33,427 bases of DNA from Prevotella sp. (GCA_017442825.1 JAFRYZ010000027.1:1-33427); one strand, 5' to 3'. Positions 16,589 through 24,846 are shown, counted from the stretch's first letter. Notes: a model not told the origin generated them from the letters alone. Program-made: numbers and translations.

Positions 16589-16630
16589 TATCAAAAAAAC
16601 GACCTGCCAGTGACAGGTCGTTTTTTGATA
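16589..16630. terminator. Bidirectional intrinsic terminator between nnrDE and fbaA
   Basis: The stem ACGACCTG / CAGGTCGT (16599-16606 and 16614-16621) is flanked by A-tract and T-tract that extend the pairing. This gives a hairpin with a U-run on either strand, and it serves both converging genes. Confidence 0.92.
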
Positions 16631-16663
16631 ATATGTCATTGTAGCTAAGCTACCAAACATTTC

Positions 16664-17668
16664 TTACTGTGCCAGTTTGTTGTCAGAACCCAGCACATCA
16701 ACAATCTTATGTTCATACATCTTAACCATCTCGTCGCGAGCAGGACCGCAGTATTTACGCGGGTCAAACTCACCTGGTTTCTCTGCGAAGACCTTACGTA
16801 CAGCTGCCGTAAAGGCAAGACGAGAGTCTGAGTCGATGTTAATCTTGCAGACAGCACTCTTTGAGGCCTTGCGGAGCTGCTCCTCAGGAATACCTACTGC
16901 GTCAGGCAACTTGCCACCATACTGGTTGATAATGTCAACATACTCCTGCGGAACAGAAGAAGAGCCATGCAGCACAATGGGGAATCCTGGCAGTTTCTCC
17001 ATGATAGCATCCAATACGTCGAATGCCAATGGAGGAGGAACGAGCTTACCCGTCTTCGGGTCGCGTGTACACTGCTCTGGAGTAAACTTGTAAGCTCCGT
17101 GAGAAGTACCGATAGAAATGGCAAGAGAGTCACAGCCTGTGCGAGTAGCAAAGTCGATAACCTCCTCAGGCTTTGTATAGTGAGACTCAGCAGCAACGAC
17201 ATCGTCCTCAACACCAGCCAGCACACCCAACTCAGCCTCAACGGTAACGTCAAACTGGTGAGCATACTCTACCACTTTCTTTGTCAGGGCAATATTTTCC
17301 TCATAAGGCAGTGAAGACCCGTCGATCATCACAGAAGAGAAACCGAAATCCACACAACTCTTACAGGTCTCAAAACTGTCACCATGATCCAAGTGCAGAG
17401 CAATCTCTGGGTGTTCACAACCCAATTCTTTTGCATATTCCACTGCACCCTGTGCCATATAGCGAAGCAATGTCTGGTTAGCATAATTGCGGGCACCCTT
17501 GGAAACCTGCAGGATGACAGGTGATTTCTTTTCTGAAGACGCTTTGATAATAGCCTGCAATTGCTCCATGTTATTGAAGTTGAATGCAGGAATGGCATAT
17601 CCGCCATTGATGGCTCTCTTGAACATCTCACGGGTGTTCACCAAGCCGAGTGATTTGTAATCTACCAT
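16664..17668 (-). CDS. fba: Class II fructose-bisphosphate aldolase
   Basis: The enzyme cleaves fructose 1,6-bisphosphate to dihydroxyacetone phosphate and glyceraldehyde 3-phosphate in glycolysis, using zinc. The 334-residue product has the class II signatures ALHLDHGDSFETCKSCVDFGFSSVMIDGS-type active site (catalytic Asp and zinc His in LDHGD), VEAELGVLAGVEDDV, SIGTSHGAYKF and PIVLHGSSSVP. I chose the ATG at 17668 (MVDYKSLGLVN), because the longer frame adds 22 residues of low-complexity basic sequence overlapping the aquaporin gene. It lies 40 bases downstream of the aquaporin gene and may be co-transcribed with it. Confidence 0.95.
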   Translation of the reverse strand: MVDYKSLGLVNTREMFKRAINGGYAIPAFNFNNMEQLQAIIKASSEKKSPVILQVSKGARNYANQTLLRYMAQGAVEYAKELGCEHPEIALHLDHGDSFETCKSCVDFGFSSVMIDGSSLPYEENIALTKKVVEYAHQFDVTVEAELGVLAGVEDDVVAAESHYTKPEEVIDFATRTGCDSLAISIGTSHGAYKFTPEQCTRDPKTGKLVPPPLAFDVLDAIMEKLPGFPIVLHGSSSVPQEYVDIINQYGGKLPDAVGIPEEQLRKASKSAVCKINIDSDSRLAFTAAVRKVFAEKPGEFDPRKYCGPARDEMVKMYEHKIVDVLGSDNKLAQ

Positions 17669-17708
17669 AGTATTATAAATATTAAAAATGAATAGTTTAT
17701 GATTTCTC

Positions 17709-18398
17709 TTATTGTTTATCTTCTTGCGGATCAATGAATTTCCAAATCAAAGCAGCAACTGCAGCACCGATAAACGGACCTACAATAAAAATCCAGAGGT
17801 TTGCCAATGCGGTGCCTCCTTGGAAAATTGCCGGAGCTATTGAACGGGCGGGATTGACAGATGTACCTGTGTAGCGGATGCAAACCAAGTGTACCAGAAC
17901 AAGGCTCAAACCAATTGCCAGACCAGCAAAGTTGTTCGTTGCACCATTGGTCTTTGCTGTTGCACCGAGCACAACAAGCACGAAGACGCAGGTAAAGATG
18001 ATTTCAGCCAGCAAACCGCCGATAGCCGTCACACCCAGCTGCAAGTCGTTGGCACCTGTACCGGCAATAGCACCACCGTCGGAAGATGCTGTCAATGCAT
18101 ACAACAATGCCGAACCGATAAATGCACCTACCACCTGAAACAGCATATACATTCCGCAATCCTTTGCACTGATACGTCCGGAAAGGAAGCATCCGAGCGT
18201 AATAGCAGGATTGATATGGCAACCAGAGATGCCACCGATAGTATAAGCCATCGCTACGACAGCCAAACCGAAGGCAAATGCCGTACCTACCACTGCTGGG
18301 ATATTGGTTACTGGGTCACAACCCAAACTGACTGCTACGCCGCAGCCCATCAAAACGAGCACCATGGTGCCCACCATTTCTGCTAAATACTTTTTCAT
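17709..18398 (-). CDS. Aquaporin (MIP family, AqpZ-like)
   Basis: This is a six-helix membrane channel of the major intrinsic protein family. Both half-helix motifs are intact: CHINPAITLG and TSVNPARSIAP, the second carrying the selectivity-filter arginine. LVLVHLVCIRYTGTSVNPARS aligns with the E. coli AqpZ region around its selectivity histidine, which favours a water channel over a glycerol facilitator. Glycerol facilitators usually have NPAR followed by D and longer loops. The 229-residue length fits AqpZ. Two ATGs three codons apart (18407 and 18398) are possible; I favour MKKYLAEMVGT. The 5' leader is highly structured. It sits immediately upstream of the aldolase gene. Confidence 0.92.
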   Translation of the reverse strand: MKKYLAEMVGTMVLVLMGCGVAVSLGCDPVTNIPAVVGTAFAFGLAVVAMAYTIGGISGCHINPAITLGCFLSGRISAKDCGMYMLFQVVGAFIGSALLYALTASSDGGAIAGTGANDLQLGVTAIGGLLAEIIFTCVFVLVVLGATAKTNGATNNFAGLAIGLSLVLVHLVCIRYTGTSVNPARSIAPAIFQGGTALANLWIFIVGPFIGAAVAALIWKFIDPQEDKQ

Positions 18399-18437
18399 AT
18401 CAGTCATTTTTTAAAGTGTTTTTTCGTTTAATCTTAA

Positions 18438-18497
18438 AATAAACGGAGAACAACCTCCATTTATTGCATGAAGCCCATGCTTCATGTAAGCATGGGC
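18438..18497 (-). promoter_or_regulatory. Two-hairpin leader of the aquaporin mRNA
   Basis: Hairpin 1 is GCCCATGCTT/AAGCATGGGC (18473-18482 and 18488-18497, loop 5) and begins at or near the predicted transcription start. Hairpin 2 pairs 18438-18448 with 18455-18465. Its one non-Watson-Crick position becomes a G-U wobble only in the minus-strand RNA, so the fold suits aquaporin mRNA. An alternative stem CATGAAG/CTTCATG (18467-18473 and 18480-18486) overlaps hairpin 1 and would be mutually exclusive with it. Function is unknown; mRNA stabilisation or attenuation is possible. Confidence 0.65.
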
Positions 18498-18527
18498 AAA
18501 AGTAAGCATTTTCTTTGAGCCGAGCAA
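18497..18527 (-). promoter_or_regulatory. Aquaporin promoter
   Basis: On the minus strand TTG (18525-18527), a 20-base spacer and TACTTTTG (18497-18504) fit the Bacteroidetes promoter. Transcription would start near 18490, inside or next to the first hairpin. Confidence 0.6.
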
Positions 18528-18555
18528 GAAAATTGCTAAAAAAGACAAAAAATAA

Positions 18556-19572
18556 CTAAAACTCCACCAGAATACGGAACACCTTTTGGGGATTTTCCGA
18601 CCACCAAGCCAATGTCTCACCAGCTTTTTCCGGCTTAACCACCTTGGTAATGAGTTTGTCATACGGAACGTCAGCCGTTGCCATATATTTGGCAACAGCT
18701 CGGAAATCGCCTGGTTCTGCATTGCGCGAGCCGCGGATGTCGAGTTCCTTCTGCACAAAGAGTTTTGTCTGGAAAGAGACATCCGCCTTGGCATAGCCGA
18801 TGCAGACCACACGTCCCGTAAAGCCAACTTCTTTGACTGCCATCTGGTATGTGGAGGGGGCTCCAACAGCCTCGATAACCACATCGGGCATCAAGCCGTC
18901 TGTCAGTTCCACCAACCGTTCATGTACGTCCTCCGTTGCCGAGTTAATCGTATAGGCAGCACCTACAGCCTTGGCTCCTTCCAGTTTCTCGTCATCCAAG
19001 TCGCATGCAATGACCGTAGCGCCACGAAGAGCCGACCGTACGATAGCTCCGACACCAATCATGCCACAACCGATAACCAGAACCACGTCGCTATCGGTCA
19101 CCTGAGCACGGTTGACAGCATGGAAGCCCACACTCATCGGCTCAATCAAAGCACACTGCTTTGCCGTCATGTTCACCGTCTGAATCACCTTCTGCCAAGG
19201 CAGAGCGATGTATTCACACATGGCACCGTTGCGTTGTACGCCCAACGTCTCATTATGTTCACAAGCATTTACACGCTTGTTACGACATGCAGCACAATGC
19301 TCACAATTGGTATAAGGCGTCACCGTCACAATATCACCTACATGAAGATTCTCAGGCACATTCTGTCCCTTCTCTTCAATGACAGCACCTATCTCATGGC
19401 CTGGAATGACCGGCATCTTCACCATCGGATTACCTCCGCGATACGTATTCAAGTCACTGCCACAAAAGCCCACATATCGTAGGCGTAACAACACCTCATC
19501 ATCACCATACTGTGGTTTAGCGAGGTCCACAACCTCCACTTTCTCAGTTTCTACAATTCTTACAGCTTTCAT
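18556..19572 (-). CDS. Zinc-dependent medium-chain dehydrogenase, putative L-galactonate dehydrogenase
   Basis: The 338-residue protein is a medium-chain dehydrogenase of the alcohol/sorbitol/threonine dehydrogenase type. It has the catalytic zinc ligands in GFCGSD and PGHEIGA, and the four structural zinc cysteines in CEHCAACRNKRVNAC. The Rossmann motif is VIGCGMIGVGA, and a QNVPENLHVGDIV-like quinone-type loop is present. Its closest remembered relatives act on sugar acids (L-galactonate 5-dehydrogenase type). It is the third gene after an L-galactose-type aldo/keto reductase and a COG3618 lactonase. Together these resemble the Bacteroides vulgatus L-galactose route (L-galactose to lactone to L-galactonate to D-tagaturonate). 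The enzyme class is certain; the substrate is inferred from context. Confidence 0.8.
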   Translation of the reverse strand: MKAVRIVETEKVEVVDLAKPQYGDDEVLLRLRYVGFCGSDLNTYRGGNPMVKMPVIPGHEIGAVIEEKGQNVPENLHVGDIVTVTPYTNCEHCAACRNKRVNACEHNETLGVQRNGAMCEYIALPWQKVIQTVNMTAKQCALIEPMSVGFHAVNRAQVTDSDVVLVIGCGMIGVGAIVRSALRGATVIACDLDDEKLEGAKAVGAAYTINSATEDVHERLVELTDGLMPDVVIEAVGAPSTYQMAVKEVGFTGRVVCIGYAKADVSFQTKLFVQKELDIRGSRNAEPGDFRAVAKYMATADVPYDKLITKVVKPEKAGETLAWWSENPQKVFRILVEF

Positions 19573-19603
19573 TACTTCTTATTTATTATTTCTTATTTCT
19601 CAT

Positions 19604-19690
19604 TCGATCGAAGCGACTAAAAAGAACTCAAAGCCCTCCGCTCTCCGCTCTAGTTCGAGCTTGCTCGCTTTCACATAGCGAAGCGACTGA
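19604..19690. repeat. Intergenic patch with GCGAAGCG / CGAGCTTGCTCG repeats
   Basis: The 132-base gap between the two sugar genes contains CGAAGCGACT twice and the sequence TTCGAGCTTGCTCGCTT (19654-19670). The latter recurs exactly at 20675-20691 in the next gap. CGAGCTTGCTCG is itself an inverted repeat. No gene is visible here. Confidence 0.6.
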
Positions 19691-19704
19691 AAGAACCCTA
19701 AACT

Positions 19705-20658
19705 CTACTCCGACATATTCTTAACGTAAGGCAAATCTACTAAATGGTCGAAACCAAAGAGACTGCGGGCATTTTCACACAAGAACAGTTCTTTTTCCTG
19801 TTGACTCAACAAATCAGTCTTCTGTATCCAGTCGAACGACTGTCTATAGGTAATGGCGGTGATGGTGCGCGGATAGTCCGATCCCCACATCAGTTTCTCC
19901 ATCCCCACTTCATCGGCAGCCTCACGTATCGCCTTCACAGCAGAAGGGAACGGGTAATATTCATCATTGAACAGCCAAGTTATCCCACCACTTTCAATAT
20001 ATACGTTTGGGTGATGCGCCAGCTTAATTTGTTCCATCCAGTCTTGCCGCGTCACCATGCCAAAGTGGCCAATAATGATTTTCAGTTTGGGAAAAGCTCG
20101 GATAATATCCTCCATTTCATCGAGCTGTACCGTTCCGTCAGCCAGTTCCACGGCAAGCATCACACCCCGTTGTTCCATCAGACTGTACATCTGCATAAAC
20201 TCCGGTGCATTGATATAGATGCGTGAAGGAATGGGCTGTACTTCGGAATAACCTTGCGCCACATGAGGTGAAATCAACCGTGCTGCAGGAATCTTTATGC
20301 CCTTAAAGCCACGACGAATCAGATACTGTGCGTCAACAAGGAACCCTGATTTGCGATACTCACACATACCGAAGACAAAGAAACGGTCAGCCCATCGTCT
20401 GGCTACATATTCCAAATAATCGTTTTGCAAGCCATCGATAAACTCTTGTGTAATCACAGCCGCCGACACCTGCGCATAATTCATGTTCGCCAGCATCGTC
20501 TCTGCCGAGTTCCGATTATCCGTCATAAACGGAGGGAGCATCTGCACTTCGTTGCCGAAAAACATCGCCCGTCCGTCGGGCAGCTGGTAGTTATGCTGTC
20601 CATCTACCACCGTGTCTTGCCAAAGCCACAAGTGTGCGTGTGCGTCAATAATCTTCAT
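19705..20658 (-). CDS. COG3618 amidohydrolase, putative L-galactono-lactonase
   Basis: The 317-residue protein is a TIM-barrel amidohydrolase of the COG3618 (Amidohydro_2) type. The N-terminal metal motif is IDAHAHLW. Later it has KIIIGHFGM with the conserved histidine and LMWGSDYPRT with the catalytic aspartate. Family members hydrolyse sugar lactones (L-rhamnono-, L-fucono-, L-galactono-lactone). It lies between an L-galactose-dehydrogenase-like reductase and a sugar-acid dehydrogenase, which places it as the second step of an L-galactose or L-fucose oxidative route. 4-sulfomuconolactonase and amidohydrolase decarboxylases share the fold but fit the context less well. A 62-base gap with a repeat separates it from the reductase gene. 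Confidence 0.78.
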   Translation of the reverse strand: MKIIDAHAHLWLWQDTVVDGQHNYQLPDGRAMFFGNEVQMLPPFMTDNRNSAETMLANMNYAQVSAAVITQEFIDGLQNDYLEYVARRWADRFFVFGMCEYRKSGFLVDAQYLIRRGFKGIKIPAARLISPHVAQGYSEVQPIPSRIYINAPEFMQMYSLMEQRGVMLAVELADGTVQLDEMEDIIRAFPKLKIIIGHFGMVTRQDWMEQIKLAHHPNVYIESGGITWLFNDEYYPFPSAVKAIREAADEVGMEKLMWGSDYPRTITAITYRQSFDWIQKTDLLSQQEKELFLCENARSLFGFDHLVDLPYVKNMSE

Positions 20659-20674
20659 TATTTTTCAATTGTCT

Positions 20675-20691
20675 TTCGAGCTTGCTCGCTT
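20675..20691. repeat. 17-bp repeat TTCGAGCTTGCTCGCTT, second copy
   Basis: This is identical to 19654-19670. It contains the palindrome CGAGC-TT-GCTCG and lies between the lactonase and aldo/keto reductase genes. Confidence 0.75.
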
Positions 20692-20720
20692 GCAGAGAGA
20701 AGCGGAGCAAGAATTATCCA

Positions 20721-21653
20721 TTAAGTATTTGCCCACGAAACACGCTGTTGGTCACCGATGATTTCGCGTACTTTCGCCACCAATTCCCAATCTATCGGTT
20801 CGTTGACATAGGCAATATTCTTTTTCAGGTTGTCTGCACGTGTCGTACTGAACACCGTTGAAGCGATGCGCGGGTTGCTCACGGCAAACTGCATGGCAAG
20901 TTTCTCTATCGGATAGCCCACCTCTTTACAATATGCTGCTGCCTGTTCGCAAGCTTTCACCAAAGGTTTCGGTGCTGGATGCCATGCCGGCACGCCCCGC
21001 TCCGTCAGCAGTCCCATTGAGAACGGAGATGCACTCGTCACACCTACGTTGTGTTGCTCAAAGAAGTCAAAGAAATCTACCAGTTTATCATCACACAGAC
21101 AATAATGACAGAAGTTCAGCAGACATTCCACCGTTCCTGGTTCCGTATATTCTATTATCCATTGCAGGTTCTCCAACTGCAAGTCTGTGCATCCAACATG
21201 CTTCACGATTCCCTTTTGCTTCAGTTCGTGCAAGGCTGGCAACGTCTCGTCGGCTATCTGCTGCAAGTCGGCAAATTCAATGTCATGAACGTACAAGATA
21301 TCCACAAAATCCACATGTAGCCGCTCCATGCTCTCATAGATGCTGCGCTTCACCCGTTCAGCCGAGTAGTCCCACGTGTTATGTCCATCCTCGCCATAGC
21401 GTCCGACCTTAGTAGAAAGGACAAACTTCTCATGCGGAATATCCTTCAGTGCCTTACCCAATACTGTTTCTGCCTTGTAATAACCATAGTAGGGTGACAC
21501 ATCGATATAATTGATTCCCTCATCAATTGCCGTAAACACAGCATCGATGCCACGCTTCTCGTCAAAATCATGGAAGACACCACCCAATGATGATGCTCCG
21601 AATCCCAACTTCGACACACGAAGACCTGTTTTTCCTAAATCTCTATATTCCAT
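20721..21653 (-). CDS. Aldo/keto reductase, putative L-galactose (or L-fucose) 1-dehydrogenase
   Basis: The 310-residue protein belongs to the aldo/keto reductase superfamily. The catalytic Tyr is in DVSPYYGYYKAE, the Asp in the preceding INYIDVSP, and the Lys in LSTKVGRYG. VDFVDILYVHDIEF supplies the usual His-containing strand. It ends in a conserved cofactor-binding region (VFSTTRADNLKKNI). It resembles plant and Bacteroides L-galactose dehydrogenases, which oxidise the sugar at C1 to a lactone with NAD. The downstream lactonase and sugar-acid dehydrogenase complete the route. L-fucose is a plausible alternative substrate because it differs from L-galactose only at C6. The gene begins 17 bases after the stop of the large receiver/PPDK-N gene. 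Confidence 0.78.
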   Translation of the reverse strand: MEYRDLGKTGLRVSKLGFGASSLGGVFHDFDEKRGIDAVFTAIDEGINYIDVSPYYGYYKAETVLGKALKDIPHEKFVLSTKVGRYGEDGHNTWDYSAERVKRSIYESMERLHVDFVDILYVHDIEFADLQQIADETLPALHELKQKGIVKHVGCTDLQLENLQWIIEYTEPGTVECLLNFCHYCLCDDKLVDFFDFFEQHNVGVTSASPFSMGLLTERGVPAWHPAPKPLVKACEQAAAYCKEVGYPIEKLAMQFAVSNPRIASTVFSTTRADNLKKNIAYVNEPIDWELVAKVREIIGDQQRVSWANT

Positions 21654-21657
21654 TTTT

Positions 21658-21677
21658 CAATTGTCAATTGTCAATTT
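21658..21677. repeat. CAATTGTCAATTGTCAATTT tandem repeat overlapping a gene end
   Basis: This is a short tandem of CAATTGT units. It fills the 17-base gap between the receiver/PPDK-N gene and the aldo/keto reductase gene and overlaps the stop codon of the first. Related ATTGACAATT sequences are at 26236-26263 and, within coding sequence, 33181-33215. Confidence 0.7.
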
Positions 21678-24600
21678 AACACCACCACTCCTTCTTGTTT
21701 CTTTCCGTCCATCATGATGCACAGCGGTTTCTCAAAGCGCACGTGGCGCACGAACTCCGTCTCTGCCACAGCGGGCATATTGTCGAGCAGTTGTTTTTGA
21801 TAAACACCTTCATTTTTATATGGATTCACCGTAAAATAGCCAACACCAAACGAGGTCAGGTTTTGAAAAAAGTGTGTGCCCTGCGAAGGGTCAACACGAT
21901 AATTTTTCAGTCCTTCTTCCACGATTACACGCGCACCACTGATATGTGGCCACTTCACGGGTATCCCCAACCACGGGTCACTGCTCCCCCATCGTCCTGG
22001 TCCTATCAGCACATAGTTCTTGCCTTCAGCCAGGAACTGACGATTGATGCGCTCGATATGTTCGGCAATAGTCGGATTGTTCATGGCTGTGAAATTATCG
22101 TCGGTTTTCACATAGACCACGTCAACAACATCCTCGCTGATACCATGTCCCAACGACATGTGCGAACGCAGCAGGCAGTCCTCGTCAGCAATCGCCGAGA
22201 GGTCTTCTTCCAACACCTGCTTGGAATCAACAATCGGACGGATCTGCAACAGATACAGTTCCCCGAAGGGTTTCTCGTTATTATCTGTCGGCGGGGTGAT
22301 GTTGCAAGCAAACTCTATCTCCACCGGACGGCGCATTGCTTCTGCCCCGAACGTCATCGACATCTGCAACAACTCCGGCAATGGAACGACGCCTTGCTGC
22401 AGAACGCCACAGAAAGAGATCACCTTCCTACCACCTTCGTAGAGTCCTTCCCTGATTACTTGGTCATAAGCGTCAAAAGTAGAAGCGATATATTGTAACG
22501 GATGCTGCATAGCCCCTGTTGACTGTTCACTATCTTCCTTCCTGTTCGGTAACATAGGGAAATACTGGTCAGCTTCTTTCACCTTCAGCGTCTTGATGTT
22601 AAAGCCGTCATCCACCTTAAAATCCTCTCCCACATGTGTCATGTCCAACGCATAGAACTTCGTCTGCGTCTCTTTCAGTGCAATGTCCATTTCACTGGTC
22701 TGCAACACCTGATCTGGATGATAAGGCGACACGCGCAGCGTCTGTCCGCCATCCACAATATACTTGCCGAGTCCCAATGCCAGCGAGGCAATGCCATCCT
22801 CAGCCTTCTCGTCACCGATAGGATAATAGTTCAGCGAGCGCAGCACGCCGCTGATATTGGGATAATAGTATTCCCCATATTGGTTGCCGACGACCTCCTG
22901 CAGGATTACCGCCATCTTCTCTTGGTCAATGACGTTACTTGTCGCCATCATGTATGCTTTCGAGTCTTGATAGAACACCGACGCATATACGCCCTTGATG
23001 GCACAGGCAAGCATCCGAAGCATCGCGTCTTTGTCTTCCAGATACGGAATCATATACGTGGAATAGATGCCTGCAAAGGGTTGATAGTGCGCATCTTCGA
23101 GTAACGAAGACGAGCGGATGGCTATCGGGGCATGCGTCGCCTCAAAGAAAGCATAAAAGTCATCGATGAATGCATCCGGCAACTGTGCCCGCAGGAATTG
23201 CTGCAGTATCTCCTCGTCGCTGGCATCACTGAGTGCAATCTGGTAGAGGTTGTTCTTTTCCATGAATTCATCGAAGACATCGGTACAAAGCACCACCGTC
23301 TTCGGAATCTGCACCGTTGCGTTGGGGAACTTCTTGAAGTCAGGATGAGTCTTGATGACATGGTCAAGGAACGCCAGGCCACGCCCCTTTCCACCCAACG
23401 AGCCATCACCGATGCGGGCGAAATGTGAGAAACGGTCGAACTTCTTGCGGTCGAACACTGCCACCACGCCAATATTCTTCATGTGGCGGTACTGCACGAT
23501 GGCATCATAGATAATCTGCTTGTGCACATCCACGTCCTGCAGCTTGTGCCAAGTGATGTCTTTCAGAAATGCCGACACAGGGAAGATGGCACGTGCACAT
23601 AGCCAGCGGCTCATGTGGTTACGCGATATATGGCGCAACATGGCATCGTTGGGAATGCGGAAAATATTGTCCTGCAGTTCTTTCAGGTTGCTCACCCGCA
23701 TAATCTCCTCGTGTGTCTTCGGATCTCTGAAGATGAAATCACCGAAGCCCATGTGCTCCTCCATGATCTTATGCAGGTCGCGGTTCATCGTCTTTGAATT
23801 CTTGTCAACGAAGCGGAACCTTTCTGCCATAGCCCGTTCGCGGTTCACCGTCTCGGCACTCTGCAAGATGAGCGGCACGTACTCGTCGCGCCGGCGTATC
23901 TCCTCCAGCAACTTAAAGCCCGCCTCAGGGTCTTTGTCTGCCGATGATGCTTCGGCAGGAACGGCGTCGCCCATGGGGAATCGCACATCGCTGATAACAC
24001 CCAGCGTATTGTCGTGGTACTTCTCGTACAGCGCCATCGCCTCCTCATAGTTACGCGCCAGCACCACCTTAGGTCTTCCGCGCATGCGCAATGTGGCAGC
24101 ATGGCGGTTCAGCGCTTCGGTTGAAAAGCGCTGACTTTGCACCAACAGGTAGCTATAGAGATTGGGCAGGATAGAGGAATAGAAGCGTATGCTGTCCTCT
24201 ACCAGCAGAATCATCTGCACACCAGCCTCAGCAATGTCATGTTCGATGTTCATCTTGTCCTCTATCAGTTTGATAATCGACAGGATGAGGTTCGTATTGC
24301 CCAACCAGCAGAACACATAGTCGAAGATGCTTAGGTCCTCGTGCTCCATGCGTTTTGTGATACCGTGAGAGAAAGGCGTGAGCACCACACACGGCATCTT
24401 GGGGAACTGCGCCTTCACCCCACGTGCCACATCGAAGGCATCGTTATCCGCATTACCCGGCATACAGATGACCAAATCGATATTCGTCGTCTTCAGCACA
24501 CTCGCTGCCTCTTCTGTAGTCGATACCTGCGTAAAGGTAGGAGGATAACGCAGTCCCAGTTCCATGTATTCGTTGTAGATTTTCTCCTCAACCCGTCCGT

Positions 24601-24736
24601 CGTCTTCCAACATGAAGGCGTCATAGGGATTGGCTATAATCAGCACGTTATAGATGCGGCGCATCATCAAGTTGACAAACGACACATCTTTCAACAGGAA
24701 CTTGTTCCATTGTTGGGGTATAGGATGGCTATTCAT
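21671..24736 (-). CDS. Response-regulator / PPDK N-terminal-domain fusion protein of unknown function
   Basis: The 1021-residue cytoplasmic protein has three parts. Residues about 28-165 look like a degenerate receiver domain. Residues about 173-330 look like a complete receiver: acidic pair E180-D181, phospho-acceptor Asp250 (ISDVRFP), Ser293 and Lys312. Residues about 440-835 match the ATP-binding domain of pyruvate phosphate dikinase/PEP synthase, with GDGSLGGKGRGLAFLD (about 443-458), IAIRSSSLLED with the key Arg541, and LYLLQIRPI (about 828-835). Residues about 836-1021 are unassigned, with PGRWGSSDPW. The phosphohistidine swivel domain and PEP-binding barrel are missing, so it cannot run the normal dikinase cycle. 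A phosphotransferase under two-component control is a reasonable guess. It heads the minus-strand run that includes the putative L-galactose genes. Confidence 0.82.
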   Translation of the reverse strand: MNSHPIPQQWNKFLLKDVSFVNLMMRRIYNVLIIANPYDAFMLEDDGRVEEKIYNEYMELGLRYPPTFTQVSTTEEAASVLKTTNIDLVICMPGNADNDAFDVARGVKAQFPKMPCVVLTPFSHGITKRMEHEDLSIFDYVFCWLGNTNLILSIIKLIEDKMNIEHDIAEAGVQMILLVEDSIRFYSSILPNLYSYLLVQSQRFSTEALNRHAATLRMRGRPKVVLARNYEEAMALYEKYHDNTLGVISDVRFPMGDAVPAEASSADKDPEAGFKLLEEIRRRDEYVPLILQSAETVNRERAMAERFRFVDKNSKTMNRDLHKIMEEHMGFGDFIFRDPKTHEEIMRVSNLKELQDNIFRIPNDAMLRHISRNHMSRWLCARAIFPVSAFLKDITWHKLQDVDVHKQIIYDAIVQYRHMKNIGVVAVFDRKKFDRFSHFARIGDGSLGGKGRGLAFLDHVIKTHPDFKKFPNATVQIPKTVVLCTDVFDEFMEKNNLYQIALSDASDEEILQQFLRAQLPDAFIDDFYAFFEATHAPIAIRSSSLLEDAHYQPFAGIYSTYMIPYLEDKDAMLRMLACAIKGVYASVFYQDSKAYMMATSNVIDQEKMAVILQEVVGNQYGEYYYPNISGVLRSLNYYPIGDEKAEDGIASLALGLGKYIVDGGQTLRVSPYHPDQVLQTSEMDIALKETQTKFYALDMTHVGEDFKVDDGFNIKTLKVKEADQYFPMLPNRKEDSEQSTGAMQHPLQYIASTFDAYDQVIREGLYEGGRKVISFCGVLQQGVVPLPELLQMSMTFGAEAMRRPVEIEFACNITPPTDNNEKPFGELYLLQIRPIVDSKQVLEEDLSAIADEDCLLRSHMSLGHGISEDVVDVVYVKTDDNFTAMNNPTIAEHIERINRQFLAEGKNYVLIGPGRWGSSDPWLGIPVKWPHISGARVIVEEGLKNYRVDPSQGTHFFQNLTSFGVGYFTVNPYKNEGVYQKQLLDNMPAVAETEFVRHVRFEKPLCIMMDGKKQEGVVVLN

Positions 24737-24814
24737 AGCTCAATATTCTTTCGTGCAAAGGTCGTAATATTTATCGGTTCTGCCAAATTATCATTCCTTT
24801 TTCCATTGTTTTTA

Positions 24815-24846
24815 TTTGGCTGTTCGGAAGAAAGTATATACTTTTG
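24815..24846 (+). promoter_or_regulatory. gdhA promoter
   Basis: TTTG at 24815-24818, a 20-base spacer and TACTTTTG at 24839-24846 match the Bacteroidetes consensus very well. The start would be near 24853, with a leader of about 40 bases. Confidence 0.75.

Noticed and set aside
17669-17734. N-terminal extension of the aldolase into the aquaporin gene
   Set aside because: The 22 extra residues are low-complexity basic sequence not found in the family, and the ATG at 17668 gives the normal start.
18586-19482. A 298-residue plus-strand frame opposite the zinc dehydrogenase gene
   Set aside because: It is rich in H, R, T and S with no domain, and lies wholly over a gene with clear zinc-ligand motifs.
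21671-24736. Calling the 1021-residue protein phosphoenolpyruvate synthase
   Set aside because: No phosphohistidine swivel motif or PEP-binding barrel is present, so only the ATP-binding part is supported.
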